Positions 22,349-33,859 of a stretch of 64,000 nt of DNA are shown here, piece by piece. Within the stretch, counting starts at the first letter, position 1; each line of letters starts with the position of its first letter. The notes below the pieces were generated by a model. It was not told the DNA's origin, made no database searches, and saw only the letters and a list, made by a program, of their open reading frames with translations. Made by a program: the position numbers and the translations under genes. This DNA comes from Sphaerulina vaccinii (lineage: Eukaryota > Ascomycota > Dothideomycetes > Mycosphaerellales > Mycosphaerellaceae), in NCBI GenBank assembly GCA_022570795.1, contig JAKUDP010000006.1:1860001-1924000 (forward strand), read 5' to 3'.

Positions 22349-23260
22349 GTGAGATCGTCCGCCATGTTCGCTCAACACAGCTCAGTGTTGCGACAATGCT
22401 TCAGTCGATATTTGAGTCAATGGCACACGCAAGCCTTAAGGATATGCCACTTTCATTCCACCAATGTCATGATGCGGCGCCGCTGGACCGCCAAGGATGA
22501 AGCAGAGCTCAGGACAATGTACAAGGAAGGCCGCTCAGCATTCTTTATTGCTGAGGCACTTGGCCGTACTGAACAGGCTATTGGGCATCGCGTTCTTAAG
22601 CTGGAATTGACATCGAAACGAGTTCCCTGGTCTAAAGCGGATGCGATACGACTGCGCGACGCCAGGAACCAAGGTCGGCCTTGGGCTGAGGTTGGTGCCA
22701 TGTTCCCAGATGTTCCGTTCCGCACTTTGCAGCACCGATACTACGACTCGACTGCGCTCGGAAAGCCATCAATCAGAACGCCGTGGACTACCGAGGAGGA
22801 CTCGCTGCTTCTCAAGCTTGTGGAGGATTCACAATTATCGTGGGTAAAGGCTGTGAAACACTTTCCGGCACGTAGCAAGTCGTCACTCACGACACGATAT
22901 GAAACCCTGCGTGCTAGACCGCAGAGAAAGACAGTAAAAAGAGACCTCGACTGGACAATGGAAGAAAGCAACCGACTGTCTGCGCTGATCAGCGCTGGCC
23001 ACACGACCAAAGAGGTGGCAGCTCTGTTGGGTCGCACATACAAAAGTGTATACGCAAGATCGCACAGAACTGTCCTTTTGCTCCGCAGGAAATGGCTTGC
23101 CTCTGATGTAGTCAAACTGCGCGAGCTTCACCGTGCAGGGCGTAGTATGGAAGACATGACCAAGCTACTGAACCGATCTTCAGCCTCAGTGAGAGCAAGG
23201 CTCATTCAGGAGGGTTTACGCTATGTGTCAAAACCGCACATTCCTGCATTGGACAGGTAA
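22349..23260 (+). CDS. Myb/SANT-like repeat protein with mitochondrial-type N-terminus
   Basis: A single open frame of 303 residues. After residue 43 come about five Myb/SANT-like repeats: RRWTAKDEAEL near 44, VPWSKADAIRL near 92, TPWTTEEDSLL near 146, LDWTMEESNRL near 203 and RKWLASDVVKL near 249, each with an aromatic or basic end. The first 40 residues hold several Arg, no acidic residue, and CHFHSTN, which resembles the cleavage region of fungal mitochondrial presequences. A mitochondrial DNA- or RNA-binding role is therefore possible but only inferred. It is a relative of the protein at 644-1804: same repeat style, similar leader. A second in-frame ATG at residue 6 is an alternative start. 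Function not known. Confidence 0.78.
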   Translation: MRSSAMFAQHSSVLRQCFSRYLSQWHTQALRICHFHSTNVMMRRRWTAKDEAELRTMYKEGRSAFFIAEALGRTEQAIGHRVLKLELTSKRVPWSKADAIRLRDARNQGRPWAEVGAMFPDVPFRTLQHRYYDSTALGKPSIRTPWTTEEDSLLLKLVEDSQLSWVKAVKHFPARSKSSLTTRYETLRARPQRKTVKRDLDWTMEESNRLSALISAGHTTKEVAALLGRTYKSVYARSHRTVLLLRRKWLASDVVKLRELHRAGRSMEDMTKLLNRSSASVRARLIQEGLRYVSKPHIPALDR

Positions 23261-23959
23261 GTTGAGACACGGCCATACTAGTACGAATCGACATGCTCGC
23301 CTTGGTGTATCGAAGGCTACTTGGATGTATAAGCATCCGCCCTTCCACCAGTAGCAAACACGGCCAACCGTGGGCGATCCCTCCTTCGTCCTAGGGGCAG
23401 CTAGTACTCGAGACGATCTGTTTATCATGAGCATTGAAGGCTGTCTCGAATATCACAAGCGAAGAGTTGAAACCTTGTGCAATAGCACCGAATGGAAAGC
23501 TGTTCACACCATGTTCGATCTTCACACGTCTTCTTGGTCGTCCTCGTTACAGCATAGCATAGCCGGGTCATCGGTCCGTACTCCCACAATGCCTCCACAA
23601 CCAAGCCAAGGGATGTGGAGAACCCATGCCGTTCAAGACTTTCTCAGTGCAACCTCAGCCTTTTTCTCCTCACTTCTTCTCCATCATCGTCGTATCAAAG
23701 GTGCAAGTTCGTGGTCTTCGTGCATCCTTCTGTGCCAATAGAGTTTGTAAGAGCGTTGCTTCCGCGACCGAATGCGGCCAAGGCGTGCCACATGGACATC
23801 GCGATGCGCTCATCTTTGCCCAGACGGCAAAGATGCTCTCATAAGCTTTGTTTATATGATCCTTCGGCGAACAGATTCTTCTTCCTCTTCTGATGAGGGA
23901 CTTCTTCTTCCCGTATTAATCGCATTGTTTACTTTCAGCAGATTCGTCGACAGCACAAG
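23261..23959. other. Gene-free stretch, upstream region of the beta-glucosidase gene
   Basis: Several short frames overlap here but none shows family features or splice support. A T/C-rich tract (TTCTTCTTCCTCTTC at about 23877) lies about 80 bp before the beta-glucosidase ATG, typical of fungal core promoters. No RNA gene seen. Confidence 0.5.
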
Positions 23960-26791
23960 ATGTTGTCAAAAGCTGTGCTAGGCGCCGTTTTGGCTGCCGT
24001 TGCTGGTACTTATGCTCAGGAAGGCAATGATACCGCGCCGGTGAGTTTTGATCAAGATGACGCGAGAACAACTTGGCTGATGTTGAGCAGTTTCCAAACA
24101 CGACGTATGCGGACGCGATTTCTCCAAATCCAGCTGCAGTGGCAGGTGCACAATCCAACCAGACATCTCCTCCAAAGTACCCTTCTCCATGGGCTAGTGG
24201 AGCTGGCGACTGGAAGGCAGCATGGCAAAGAGCCACGGAAGTTGTTGCTCAGATGACGCTTGAGGAGAAAGTCAACCTGACGACAGGCATGTATCCAGGC
24301 CTTGTCAATCAAGAACGCGTCTGACATGAAGCAGGTACTGGATGGTCGCTTGACGACTGTGTCGGCAACACTGGTAGCGTACCTCGCCTGGGCATTCGCT
24401 CTCTGTGTATGCAAGACTCACCTACTGGTATGCGATTTGGAGACTTTGTCTCCCTCTTCCCAGCTGGTATCAACGTTGGCGCGACATGGAGCAAAGGGTT
24501 AGCATATGCCAGAGGTGTTGCCATGGGTGAGGAGTTCCGTGGCAAAGGCACGAATGGCTTCCTCGGGCCTGTCGCTGGGCCAATTGGTCGCTCTCCAGCA
24601 GGAGGAAGGAATTGGGTAAGATCACAATATGTCTGTAACGGCGCAGATCTGACTCTTGTCACAGGAAGGTTTCAGTCCCGATCCGTACCTCACTGGTGCG
24701 CTCTTTGCAGAGACCATCAAAGGTGTGCAAAGCACAGGACAGATGGCCGTCGGCAAACATTACATCGGCAATGAGCAAGAACATTTCAGACAGACTCCGG
24801 AGGCGCTTCAGTTCGGCCTAGGAAACATCACGTACCCAGGATCCAGCAACATCGACGATGTGACGCTACATGAGCTATACGCGTGGCCATTCGCAGACGG
24901 TGTACGAGCTGGACTTGCCTCTGTGATGTGCTCGTACAATCGCGTGAACAACTCAGACGCATGTCAGAACTCTTACCTACAGAACTACGTGTTGAAGAAC
25001 CAGCTCGGGTTCCAAGGCTTCATCCTTAGCGACTGGCAGGCCACACACTCCGGTGTGTCCTCGATCCTTGCAGGTCTAGATGTCACGATGCCTGGTGACA
25101 TTGTCTTCGACGACGGCCACTCTTACTTCGGACCAAACTTGACGATCGCCGTCCTGAACGGCACTGTACCTCAATGGCGACTTGACGATATGGTTGTACG
25201 TATACTCTCGGGATGGTACTACGTGGACGGAGACAGTGAAGAGAATAACAGGCCACCGAACTTCAACTCCTGGACCATGGACACATACGGACCGATCCAC
25301 AGCTTTGTAGGGCCTGAGTACGGCGAGGCCTTGATCAACGAGCATGTAGATGTGCGTGCACAACATGGTGCTTTGATCCGAGCTATTGGAAGCGCTTCTG
25401 CTGTATTGCTCAAGAATGTGAACAAGACGCTGCCTCTTACCGGTACCGAAAAGCTCACGACTGTCTTCGGAGACGATGCTGGTCCAAATCTTTCTGGTCC
25501 GAATGGATGTGCAGACCGCGGATGTGCACAAGGAACCGTAGCTATGGGCTGGGGTAGCGGGACTGCCAACTATCCATATCTTATCACTCCCGATGCTGCT
25601 ATCCAGAGAGAGGTCACTGACCGCTATGGTGCATATGAGTCAATCCTCAGCAATGGCGCCTTGACTCAGATCCAGGCTCTCGCAAAGCGAACCGGCCAAG
25701 TAGGAGGCGTGTGCATTGCCTTTGGCGCTTCAGACTCCGGCGAAGGCTTCTTGGCTCCTGGTTCCAACTATGGAGACCGCAACAATCTCACCTTCTGGCA
25801 AGGAGCAACCGAGATGCTTAAGAATATTACCTCAAACTGCAATAACACAATCCTGGTAGTGCACTCGGTTGGCGCTGTTGAGATTGAAGAGTACAAGGAC
25901 CACGAGAACGTAACTGCAATCATCTGGGCTGGTCTCCCAGGTGAGCAATCTGGCAATGCTTTAGCCGATGTCCTCTATGGAAGAGTCAACCCAGGTGCCA
26001 AACTTCCATATACGATCGGTCGTAATAGAAGTGACTATGGCACAGATGTGCTGTACGAACAGAACGGTCCTGTTCCGCAGTTCGACTTCCAGGAAGGCGT
26101 CTTCATCGACTACAGGACGTTCGATGAAAGAGAGATTGAGCCTGTATATGAGTTCGGCTTCGGTCTGAGCTACACCACCTTCAACTACAGCAACATCGAA
26201 GTGATGAGCACTGGAGCTGGACCTTATGTTCCACAAGCTGGCATGACAGCTGCTGCTCCGACATACGGCACCATTGACACGGATCCTGCAGCACACCTGT
26301 TCCCTAATGGCAGCTTCACCCGCATTCCGCTGTTCATCTACCCTTATCTGAACAGCACTAACCTGAGCGCTGCATATGGTCACAACGACTTTGGCGACAA
26401 CAGCTTCATTCCGGAGAAGGCTCTCGATGGCTCGGCTCAGCCATTACTACCTGCTGGTGGCGCACCAGGCGGCAGTCCATCTCTCTGGGATGTGCTGTAT
26501 GTGGTGACAGCCAGCATCACGAACACTGGAGACTGTGCTGGCGATGAGGTGGCTCAGTTGTACGTGTCATTGGGAGGTCCTTACGACCCAAAGATCGTCC
26601 TACGCGGGTTTGAGAGAGTGCCGATTCCTGCTGGCGAGACTGTTACTGTGAGCTTTGATGTAACCCGAAGAGATATCTCGAACTGGGACACTGTGGCGCA
26701 GGACTGGATTGTGAGGACTGAGCATGCCAAGAAGGTGTATGTTGGGAGTAGCTCGAGGAAGCTGTTGCTCGAGGCCGAGCTGGAGATGTAG
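23960..26791 (+). CDS. Secreted GH3 beta-glucosidase
   Basis: Hydrolyses cellobiose and other beta-glucosides outside the cell. Four exons (23960-24040, 24091-24286, 24335-24615, 24665-26791) give 894 residues. A signal peptide (MLSKAVLGAVLAAVAGTYAQ) starts the protein. The GH3 N-domain has LTTGTGW-type and CVGNTGSVPRLG motifs and KHYIGNEQE, with the nucleophile Asp in SDW at about residue 309. The second domain and a C-terminal fibronectin-III-like domain (QLYVSLGGPYDPK...LRGFERV) complete the family layout. Many N-glycosylation sequons are present. Intron 2 starts GC rather than GT (GCATGT) and ends CAG; only this choice keeps the conserved LTTGTGW frame. Length is near that of other fungal GH3 enzymes. 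Confidence 0.95.
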
Positions 26792-27501
26792 AGGCATCAG
26801 TCATGCTTAGCTGTAGTGAATTACACACAACAGCACGGACTAATTGATCGTTATAGCTGCTCCAAAATAAGTGAGCATGAGATTCTATTCTTCATGAGCT
26901 GCATATCTGAGATGGTATAATGCCACTTACCTGTCTTAGGGTTATGCTAAACTACTGGGACGACGATGGATCTATACTTCTAGTAAGCCATTCGATGGTC
27001 CTGATCGATATATAAACGATTGGATGTTTGTATGTCAATCAAAAGAAGGCAGCAAAAGTGGTGTCGCGGAAAGTGTTAATTAACGATATTTGCAAAAAGT
27101 CGCTTTCCCAGGACTATGTCACCACGTTGTCCACCTCACCTCCATATTCTAAGATCCTATGTATACGATGCTTGAAGAGCGCGCTACGCAACGCAATACG
27201 CTGCTTGGGACACGCTTGATGTTGCTGTCGATAACAGGTTGAAGTCGATGCGGGACACGCGACTTGTGAAAGAAGAAGGAGCGATGCAAAGTGGGCAACT
27301 GCCATCTTTGCCCACAACAGCATGACTCGACTTCGATTACTTACACTTTACTCCTATCTATCACCTTTGAGCTGAGATCGTTTCCGGATAAGAATGTTGC
27401 TTCCCGTAAGACATCATTACCACCCGACCTGCCGTTGCCAGCGATGCCATCTATCGAACGCCAAAACACAAGTCCTCCACCCGCACACAACACGACGCAC
27501 C
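26792..27501. other. Intergenic stretch between convergent genes
   Basis: The 3' flanks of the beta-glucosidase gene and of the minus-strand gene at 27502-28671. Moderately AT-rich, with no open frame of note and no repeat seen. Confidence 0.5.
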
Positions 27502-28671
27502 TCAATCTTCTTGCAACTGCAGTGTCCAACTTGGTCCCCATCTCGGATCTCTTTCGTGAGCCTTTGGTGCGACCTGCTCGGCATTCAAGTGCTGGCGCTC
27601 GGGCGTACAACCTGGGGCACCAATAGACCTTTCGCAGCAAGTCCAGACATACCCTTCCGTATAGCTTCCAGCATCGGAGCTAGCGTCCGACATGAGTTCT
27701 GAGCTGCCGTCTGAGCTCCGATCTGAGCAGAAGTCCGAGCCACAGTCGCTGAGGTCCGTTGGTTGCTTACTTCCTTTCGAACCTGTCAGCACTGACCGCA
27801 GACGTCGATAATAGCGATCCTTACCTGGGTGGAACATGCAGATGCTATTGACGAAGTGAGAAGGATGCATGCGAGTCTTGCACAACTGGCATTGCACAAG
27901 ATGTCCCGGTTCTGTCGACTGCATGTTCTCTGTCTTCTCGATGCAGTCTGGCACTTCGACGAACTGTATCGCATCGGGCCCCCAGGGATGCACGATGAGC
28001 AGATGTGGCCAATGTGGCCTCTCGGGTTGCGATGATCGTATGGTTCCCGGGCCCCAGATGTCCAAAGGAACGCTGTCGAGAAGGCTCAATTCGGGATTGT
28101 TGACAAACCTCCGCGTCTCCCTGCCAATCCATAAGTCTGAAAGGTGATTGTCGCTAGGTCGCCGCCGCCACTCGGCTCCTACCATGACTTCGTCTATCTC
28201 CAAGTGGCTGCCGATGTCCTGGCATTTGAGCATAAAGAGCACAGCCTCTAGGAACGACCTTCCGTCCTGAGTCTGTATCGAGTCACGTCGTCGCCTCTTG
28301 AGGCGCAGGCAGAGTGCCATTTCATGCCTGCGTAATAGTTCGATGCACTCCAGGATATCGAAATGGCGGCCGCGCATGTCTTCAATCGTTGCAGACGCCA
28401 GGATCCTGTCTTGGCATGCCATCAGAAAGCGTTCGTGGTGGGATATCGAACGTGGTGGGATATCGGAACCAGGCGATATTGCGATCGGGAATAGCGGCAG
28501 CACCACTATAAGAATGGCTTCAGGAAAGATAGTCGGTGCCAGGAAGATGCACGAGTGCACTGCATCCGGCGTGCGAGTGGTGCTTGACCTTGTACTCACC
28601 GCCAGAACCTGACATCTTCGACATGCATTGCCACCTTTGAGACATCTTGAGCTGAAAAGGAGCAGTGTCAC
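27502..28671 (-). CDS. Unknown protein with CxxC...HPG...WTCC...GC Cys/His motif (paralogue 1)
   Basis: Open frame of 389 residues, or 375 if a 42-nt GT-AG intron (27824-27783, GTAAGG...ACAG) is spliced. That intron sits in phase 1 right after HPG, exactly where the neighbour at 30184-30847 has its intron, so splicing is likely; its length divisible by three hides it. The C-terminal part has CQLC, CMFHPG, an acidic Ser/Asp stretch, WTCC and PGC...H, a spacing seen in fungal zinc-binding modules. The middle has an Arg-rich RLKRRRRD that could be a nuclear signal. The N-terminal 70 residues contain a hydrophobic stretch and may not belong to the real protein; Met84 is an alternative start. Function unknown. 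Confidence 0.6.
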   Translation of the reverse strand: MTLLLFSSRCLKGGNACRRCQVLAVSTRSSTTRTPDAVHSCIFLAPTIFPEAILIVVLPLFPIAISPGSDIPPRSISHHERFLMACQDRILASATIEDMRGRHFDILECIELLRRHEMALCLRLKRRRRDSIQTQDGRSFLEAVLFMLKCQDIGSHLEIDEVMVGAEWRRRPSDNHLSDLWIGRETRRFVNNPELSLLDSVPLDIWGPGTIRSSQPERPHWPHLLIVHPWGPDAIQFVEVPDCIEKTENMQSTEPGHLVQCQLCKTRMHPSHFVNSICMFHPGKDRYYRRLRSVLTGSKGSKQPTDLSDCGSDFCSDRSSDGSSELMSDASSDAGSYTEGYVWTCCERSIGAPGCTPERQHLNAEQVAPKAHERDPRWGPSWTLQLQED

Positions 28672-30183
28672 AACATGTTGTCTTTCCTGTATCCGCGACT
28701 GCTACAACGCCGGCCCGCTTCTGCAGCAATAATCCCTACCTGGACATGCCAAAATGATGGATCCAGCGCATTCTCAGGGCCCATAGATCGGGATGGATTA
28801 CAACCAACATATTCCGGTGTATGGTGAAGAGGCCCACTACGGCATTGCAGATCGAGAGAACGAATCCAATGCCGAAGATACGTCCAACCACCGAACTGGG
28901 ACGTCGACTTCACTCGCAACCAAGGAACGGTCCGCGTTACGTGCTAGCTCCAACTAGACAGCTGCCAATGCAGCTTCCTGCCGGCCCGCAAATGCCGTTC
29001 CATATGCCAGGTACTGTGCGGTGTGCGCGTGGGGAGATGGCTCAAATCCGCTGTGGCGTTAGCTCGCGAGTACTTGCAGACTTGGATATAGTCCCTTGAG
29101 CAAGTTGAAAGTATTGGAGACCGTCGGGCAACGACTGTCGTTGAAAGAAGATCCGAAGCAAGGCGCGTACTTGCAGATGCCATGCGTCAGTGTCGATGCT
29201 GGAAGCGCAAGTCCAACACGGGCTGCAGCATACACGCCTTCGGCAATCGAACCAAGCTCTGATGCGTGCGAAAGCAGCAAATTCGCGCTTAGTATGGCAT
29301 ACCTAATGGTTTGCCACTGTCTGGTGTCACCATTGGCTTGAAGGTCTTACGAGCCTCGCCAGGGGAATGCGGTAAGCGGCTATTCGGAAGATTTTGGGCG
29401 CGTCTTTGTGTTACACAGAGTCGAAAGCGGGTATCTAGCCGCCAGTGTGATCTCGGGATAGCATGGACGCAGAGCACGCCACGTTGTGTTTCTGGTTGAG
29501 TGATCGTTGGGCCTTTTGCTATGCCACAACTAATGATCCACCTGTGAAGACTCCACCAGCCGAGTTGATGCCGAGGGCGCATACCCGATACATGATCTTG
29601 GAAGGATGTGCCGCGGTCGACCGCTTTCATGGTGGCACATGCTGTGCGACTGACTTGCATCTCACCCTGGCTGGATGCTGTGCGACGTTCTCTCCCTGGT
29701 ACTTTGGTACGACTCATGTGGATCTTTGGCAAACTTGGATTCTCCTCGATACAGGCGGCCACTGGCATTGACAGCATGGTCACTGCTTTCCTGCTGCCCC
29801 TTGGCCCACCGTTTGGTAGTACAATGCTCAGCATGGTGGAGACGTGGGATGTGTCCTTGGTCTGAGTATCGATGTGTCCTTGATCTGGAATCATTTGCAC
29901 TCGTGATCAACGCCTCTTGGTCAAGGCGATAATCTGCACAACGCGATCGAGCTCCAATATATCAGATGTGTCGTTGGTACCGAGATTCAAGGGCTCGTCT
30001 CGATGGCTTTGCCGCACCTTGCCGCATCATGACTTCAAGTCAACAGCAACCATGACGACCGCCGAAGGTCCGCAAGGTTCGCCGCTCTCAAAGCTCGCAC
30101 ATTCCATCATGCTGGCTGTCTCAAGACAGTTTCCCTCCCCAACGATGTCCGGCGAGCACTGTGACTGAACAGCGCAAAACCAA
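28672..30183. other. Gene-poor stretch, possibly with a decayed third paralogue
   Basis: The largest frame, 29289-29900 minus (203 codons), has no recognisable family. Around 29700-29670 minus, a segment ending QHPAR followed by GTGAG resembles the CxYHPG-intron junction of the neighbouring paralogues but lacks the cysteines. This is a weak hint of a degraded third copy. Nothing else can be supported. Confidence 0.3.
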
Positions 30184-30847
30184 TCAAGGTGCCCGTAGTC
30201 GTTGATTGCGACCGTTGGCTGACTGATGCCTGCCCCAAACACATCCAGCAGAGTTCGCGACCTGATTGCAGCAAGTCCACTGATGCATAGCATCGCCACT
30301 CTGGGCATATGCGAATCCGTAGGAGATGGAAGTCTTATGACCTGAAGAAGAACGTCAGCAATCTTCAGCGAGCAAAGAAGTGTGAGCACCTCAACTGACC
30401 TGGGTGATAGGTGCAGCGCTCTTCGCGATTGTTTCCTGGTTCGAAGTCCGCTCTGCAATGCTGGCAGGTCTCATACATCCTCCGCTTCCGAGATGTCTTG
30501 ATCGAAAGTGGCAAGCCGGCCTGCACAGGGACTGCAGCTGGCATCAAGTACGCGCTCGCCAGATCCATGGAAGACTGCTGCGAGTATACCATCATCCGGA
30601 GCAGCTTCCGCAAAGCTCTAGGCGACGCCAGTTCAATCGCCTCATCGATGTTCGCCGGCTCACTGCGAGCCATCATCTCGCAATCCACGCCATGTCGGTG
30701 AGGCGTGACCACCGTCTTTGGGCTGACCTGTGCATCGTGATCGAGGTCCATCGCGAAGTCCTCAGCTCCGGCACGTTGCTCTTTCTGGTCTAATCGGCGA
30801 AGCCATTGCGAGGCTGGTGATGGAGGGTCTGCATTTCGGAAGCCCAT
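30184..30847 (-). CDS. Unknown protein with CxxC...HPG...WTCC...GC...H motif (paralogue 2)
   Basis: Two exons, 30847-30400 and 30341-30184, with a GT-AG intron that splits the Gly codon of HPG, giving 201 residues. The N-terminal 130 residues have no recognised domain. Then come TCQHC, CTYHPG, a Gly/Ser segment, WTCC, GCVWGRH and a basic tail. Pattern and intron position match the protein at 27502-28671, so the two are paralogues about 1.5 kb apart on the same strand. The C/H set suggests one zinc-binding module. Role unknown. Confidence 0.65.
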
Positions 30848-31419
30848 GATTGCGAGATGTCTGTTGCGAGGTTCAGGCTGAAGTATTCAATGTCTTTCTG
30901 ATAGCAAGGAAGAAGCTATCGCGAACCATGCACACTTGGAATTGACTCCGTCGCGAGGTCAACGCGTCGACCAATATCAGCTCACCGATATCGGAGACTG
31001 TGCCTGGCCTTGGCCTTACCAATCCTCCTCTCAGGAAGACCATGAAGACTATATCATTAAGATCAATCCGCATCCGATCAACTGTCGACTTGCGTTAAGA
31101 CCATAACCGTGACAAAGCTCCAACGCGTCGGCTAAGACTGAGCTGAGAGCGGGAGAGGCTGATGAGTGCAGTAACTTGATTAATGCGCTATGTACACAGC
31201 AACGAGCTCAAAAGGCTGTGAAAGACCAGACATAACAAACTCCACCTTCAGCCTACCCGTGGGCAGTACTGTTAAAATCCAGCAATCAACAGACAAAACC
31301 CCATAACCTGCAGAAAGACTCCCACTGTACGCCAACGCTGGACGTATCGCAACAGAACAAAACCCAACCTGGGTATACCAATAACGCCTTCGAAGCACTT
31401 TTCGTCGATCGATCTGGGT
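30848..31419. other. Intergenic stretch
   Basis: Contains the upstream region of the Cys/His-motif gene and the 3' flank of the small gene at 31420-31758. A 66-codon minus frame (30873-31073) shows no features and is not called. No repeats seen. Confidence 0.45.
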
Positions 31420-31758
31420 CTAGTGAGGTCCCATCATGACCCAGTACTGGAATTCCCTGTAGTATGGCTTCACCTTTCTCCACGTGGAAGCGGACTCTGA
31501 TCGCCATTCGCGGAGCTTGCTTGAGACTGCCTGTCGCTTGGACGATGAGCTCGACTTGGCTTGCTGTGACATGAACTTGTCCATGGAGATGAAGGAGCTT
31601 GTCTCGGAGACGTTGTCGACTGCTTGATTCTTGAAGTAGAGAGCCCTCTCTTGTTCGACAGACATGGTGTTGGAGGATGCTCTGGACGATGCTGGGCTAT
31701 AGTTGGCGTTGGACGGGTTGGCTGGAGAGACCAGGAAGTATGCTGTTGCTGCTGCCAT
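31420..31758 (-). CDS. Small unknown protein, Ser-rich with basic C-terminus
   Basis: A 112-residue open frame starting MAAATAYFLVSPA. It has Ser/Asn-rich low complexity up to residue 30, a stretch around SVEQERALYFKNQAV, a Ser run next to KRQ, then a compact end with several W and Y (REWRSESASTWRKVKPYYREFQYWVMMGPH). The aromatic, charged tail looks like a conserved element rather than a chance frame. I do not recognise a family. No introns needed. Confidence 0.6.
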   Translation of the reverse strand: MAAATAYFLVSPANPSNANYSPASSRASSNTMSVEQERALYFKNQAVDNVSETSSFISMDKFMSQQAKSSSSSKRQAVSSKLREWRSESASTWRKVKPYYREFQYWVMMGPH

Positions 31759-33180
31759 TGTGGATGTGGTGCTTGTTGGAGATGGAAGGTGTAGGTTCGC
31801 TTGCTAGTGGAGCTGAGAGTGTTTTGAGCTGGCTTGAGGCGAAGCTGGGTGTAGGCTCTTGAGGTGAGGATGTTTGTGATACTGATACCTATGCTAGGCA
31901 GTGCAGACCACCTACACTTATACTGCTCCCACCACAGTCTACAAAGTTTGGGCCAGATCACGATGTCTGTCATAACTTTGCTCGCACGTTCCGTGCATTG
32001 CAAAGTATGTCGTCCACAAGGCGCGTTCAAAAAAATTTGCGCCTCGCGTTGACTCAACTTACAGGTATACTGTTAGTACAAGTTTGTCCATACACTGCTT
32101 AGGGCGTAAAAGTAAGACACTAGCCTGGAAAAGCGGTTCGACTAAACTTACACGGCTGATCGCATCATGGTAGGGCGCGATGTGGCTTGACTTACTTACT
32201 TATGACAGCTGAGTCACCCAGCTTTTCATCTACCGACATTCTCAGCAGACCATCCCGGAAACCAGGTAGTCCAATGGCCGCACCGAGATCAAAAACGCGA
32301 TACTGCAGCTTTGCTGCTCGAAAATGTCCAGATGTGCTTCAAATCGAACGGCAAGCATCGGTATGGTGAGAGAACAAACGGCCAGCGACATCGGTTGAGC
32401 AATCCTTAAGCCGAGTCGCTCGCCATTGCGTAAAACAATTTCTGGTGTTTAAAAAACGCGACACTTGTCAGGTAGTCCAGTAGCTGCACCGACATGGGAA
32501 ATGCAACACTGCAGCTCCACTCCTGACACCGCTGACTGGCTTTCAGGACTGAGCTGATAATATTATACAGCTCGACAACACAACGCCACGCCAGCCACGT
32601 GTCTGGCAGGTACAACTCAAAGACAGCTTGGCTTGCGGAGATGCCTATAAGCTACAAACCTTCCACTTGAGTGTCGAATGGGCATTTCGAGCATGAGCTG
32701 CAAGCAACGATCATGCCATGCTACCTCTCGTGGCTGTCAACGAGCGGTCTCGCCGTCAAGCCGTATCTGGGCCGCGCTGCCTTGCAGAGAAAGCGGCACG
32801 ATAGAAGCATGAGCGATGGACATCCAAATGCATATTAGCGACCGCATTCGCGTGGTATGACAGCTGCAGTCTCATGAGTGAGGAACAATGCAGACTCTAC
32901 TAATAGCGGGTGTACTGAGCGAATGACGAGACACTGTTGGCCAAGCATCAACGGTTCGAGATTGTCCTCGTCTGATGTTGCACTACAGTTTCTCAACAAC
33001 GGTGTGTGCTGAAGTTCTTTCACAAAATCGCCTTTCATCCCATATCCGTCGAGAGAAGTGATTGAGCGTCCATATGCGGCACGAACGAAGAATTACTCGC
33101 ACGAACAGTTGCACATAAGTACTCCAGCAAGTCCGAAATACACTCAGCTACTTTCTAACACATCCGCAACAACTACCATC
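31759..33180. other. Gene-free stretch
   Basis: About 1.4 kb without a frame I would call. It contains a diverged direct repeat (32263-32317 and 32469-32523). The last 100 bp are A/C-rich and include CACATCCGCAACAACTACCATC directly before the start codon at 33181, a good fungal start context. Confidence 0.5.
32263..32523. repeat. Diverged direct repeat, two copies of about 55 bp
   Basis: CAGGTAGTCCA and, further on, a GCACCGA...GCAGCT stretch occur at 32263-32317 and again at 32469-32523, with roughly three quarters of positions the same by eye and a step of 206 bp. Origin unknown. Confidence 0.6.
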
Positions 33181-33738
33181 ATGGGCAAATCAAAGATTCG
33201 GGACGACGCAGACCCAATCGCCACTTTTGATGTGGGTCCCGACGTCAACGGCAATTTCATTGGCATGAACTGCATCGATTTCCCGGATCCCGTCGAGCGC
33301 AAGGCCATCACTTACGGCATGAAAAGTATCGACGACCTTGCGCGCGAAAAGGAAGCCTGGCTTCGAACCGCCAGCCCCCCGGAAATCGATGGGCTGAAGC
33401 GCGAATGTGGCAAATATCGTCTCGACAAAGCAGAGATCTGGATCCAAGCATTCGAGAAGAAGTATCCAGCTTCGAAGTATCCGCGCTTCAGTGTCACTCC
33501 TGACGAGCGTGCGGAGAACAAGAAAAAGCTTTTACTGCTTAAGCAAAGGAAGGACGCGGCATTCGAGAAGGAGATTAATCGTCTTGGGAAGAAGGCAAAA
33601 GCGAAGGCGCAGTATCAGGCGAAGAAGCTCTTGCCCAAGGTCAAGAAGGCGAAGAATGTAGCCTTGCCTACAACTGCGAGCAAGACTAGGACTTTGAGAA
33701 GTGGTCTTGGGCCTGGCAAACTAGTAGCCGGGTTGTGA
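33181..33738 (+). CDS. Unknown Lys-rich protein
   Basis: 185 residues from the ATG at 33181, chosen over an upstream in-frame ATG at 33058 because of its context (CAACTACCATC-ATG) and because the protein becomes compositionally regular here. N-terminal part acidic with FPDPVERKAITYGMKSIDDL; middle charged and helical (LKRECGKYRLDKAEIWIQAFEKKY); C-terminal half very rich in Lys (KKAKAKAQYQAKKLL; KVKKAKN), suggesting nucleic-acid binding or a nuclear/nucleolar location. No family recognised. Confidence 0.65.
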   Translation: MGKSKIRDDADPIATFDVGPDVNGNFIGMNCIDFPDPVERKAITYGMKSIDDLAREKEAWLRTASPPEIDGLKRECGKYRLDKAEIWIQAFEKKYPASKYPRFSVTPDERAENKKKLLLLKQRKDAAFEKEINRLGKKAKAKAQYQAKKLLPKVKKAKNVALPTTASKTRTLRSGLGPGKLVAGL

Positions 33739-33859
33739 GAGAGTGAGCAAGCTGGACGATAAAGATCGTGCCGCGTTGAGCTGACACAGCATATCTCTCT
33801 CTCTACCTATGTATCTATCTATGCAACTGTAAACCCCATTGTTCCAACATCATTTGTCG

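Noticed and set aside
29289..29900. 203-codon minus-strand frame
   Set aside because: No domain, irregular composition and no splice or start support; only a faint resemblance at one point to the neighbouring Cys/His paralogues.
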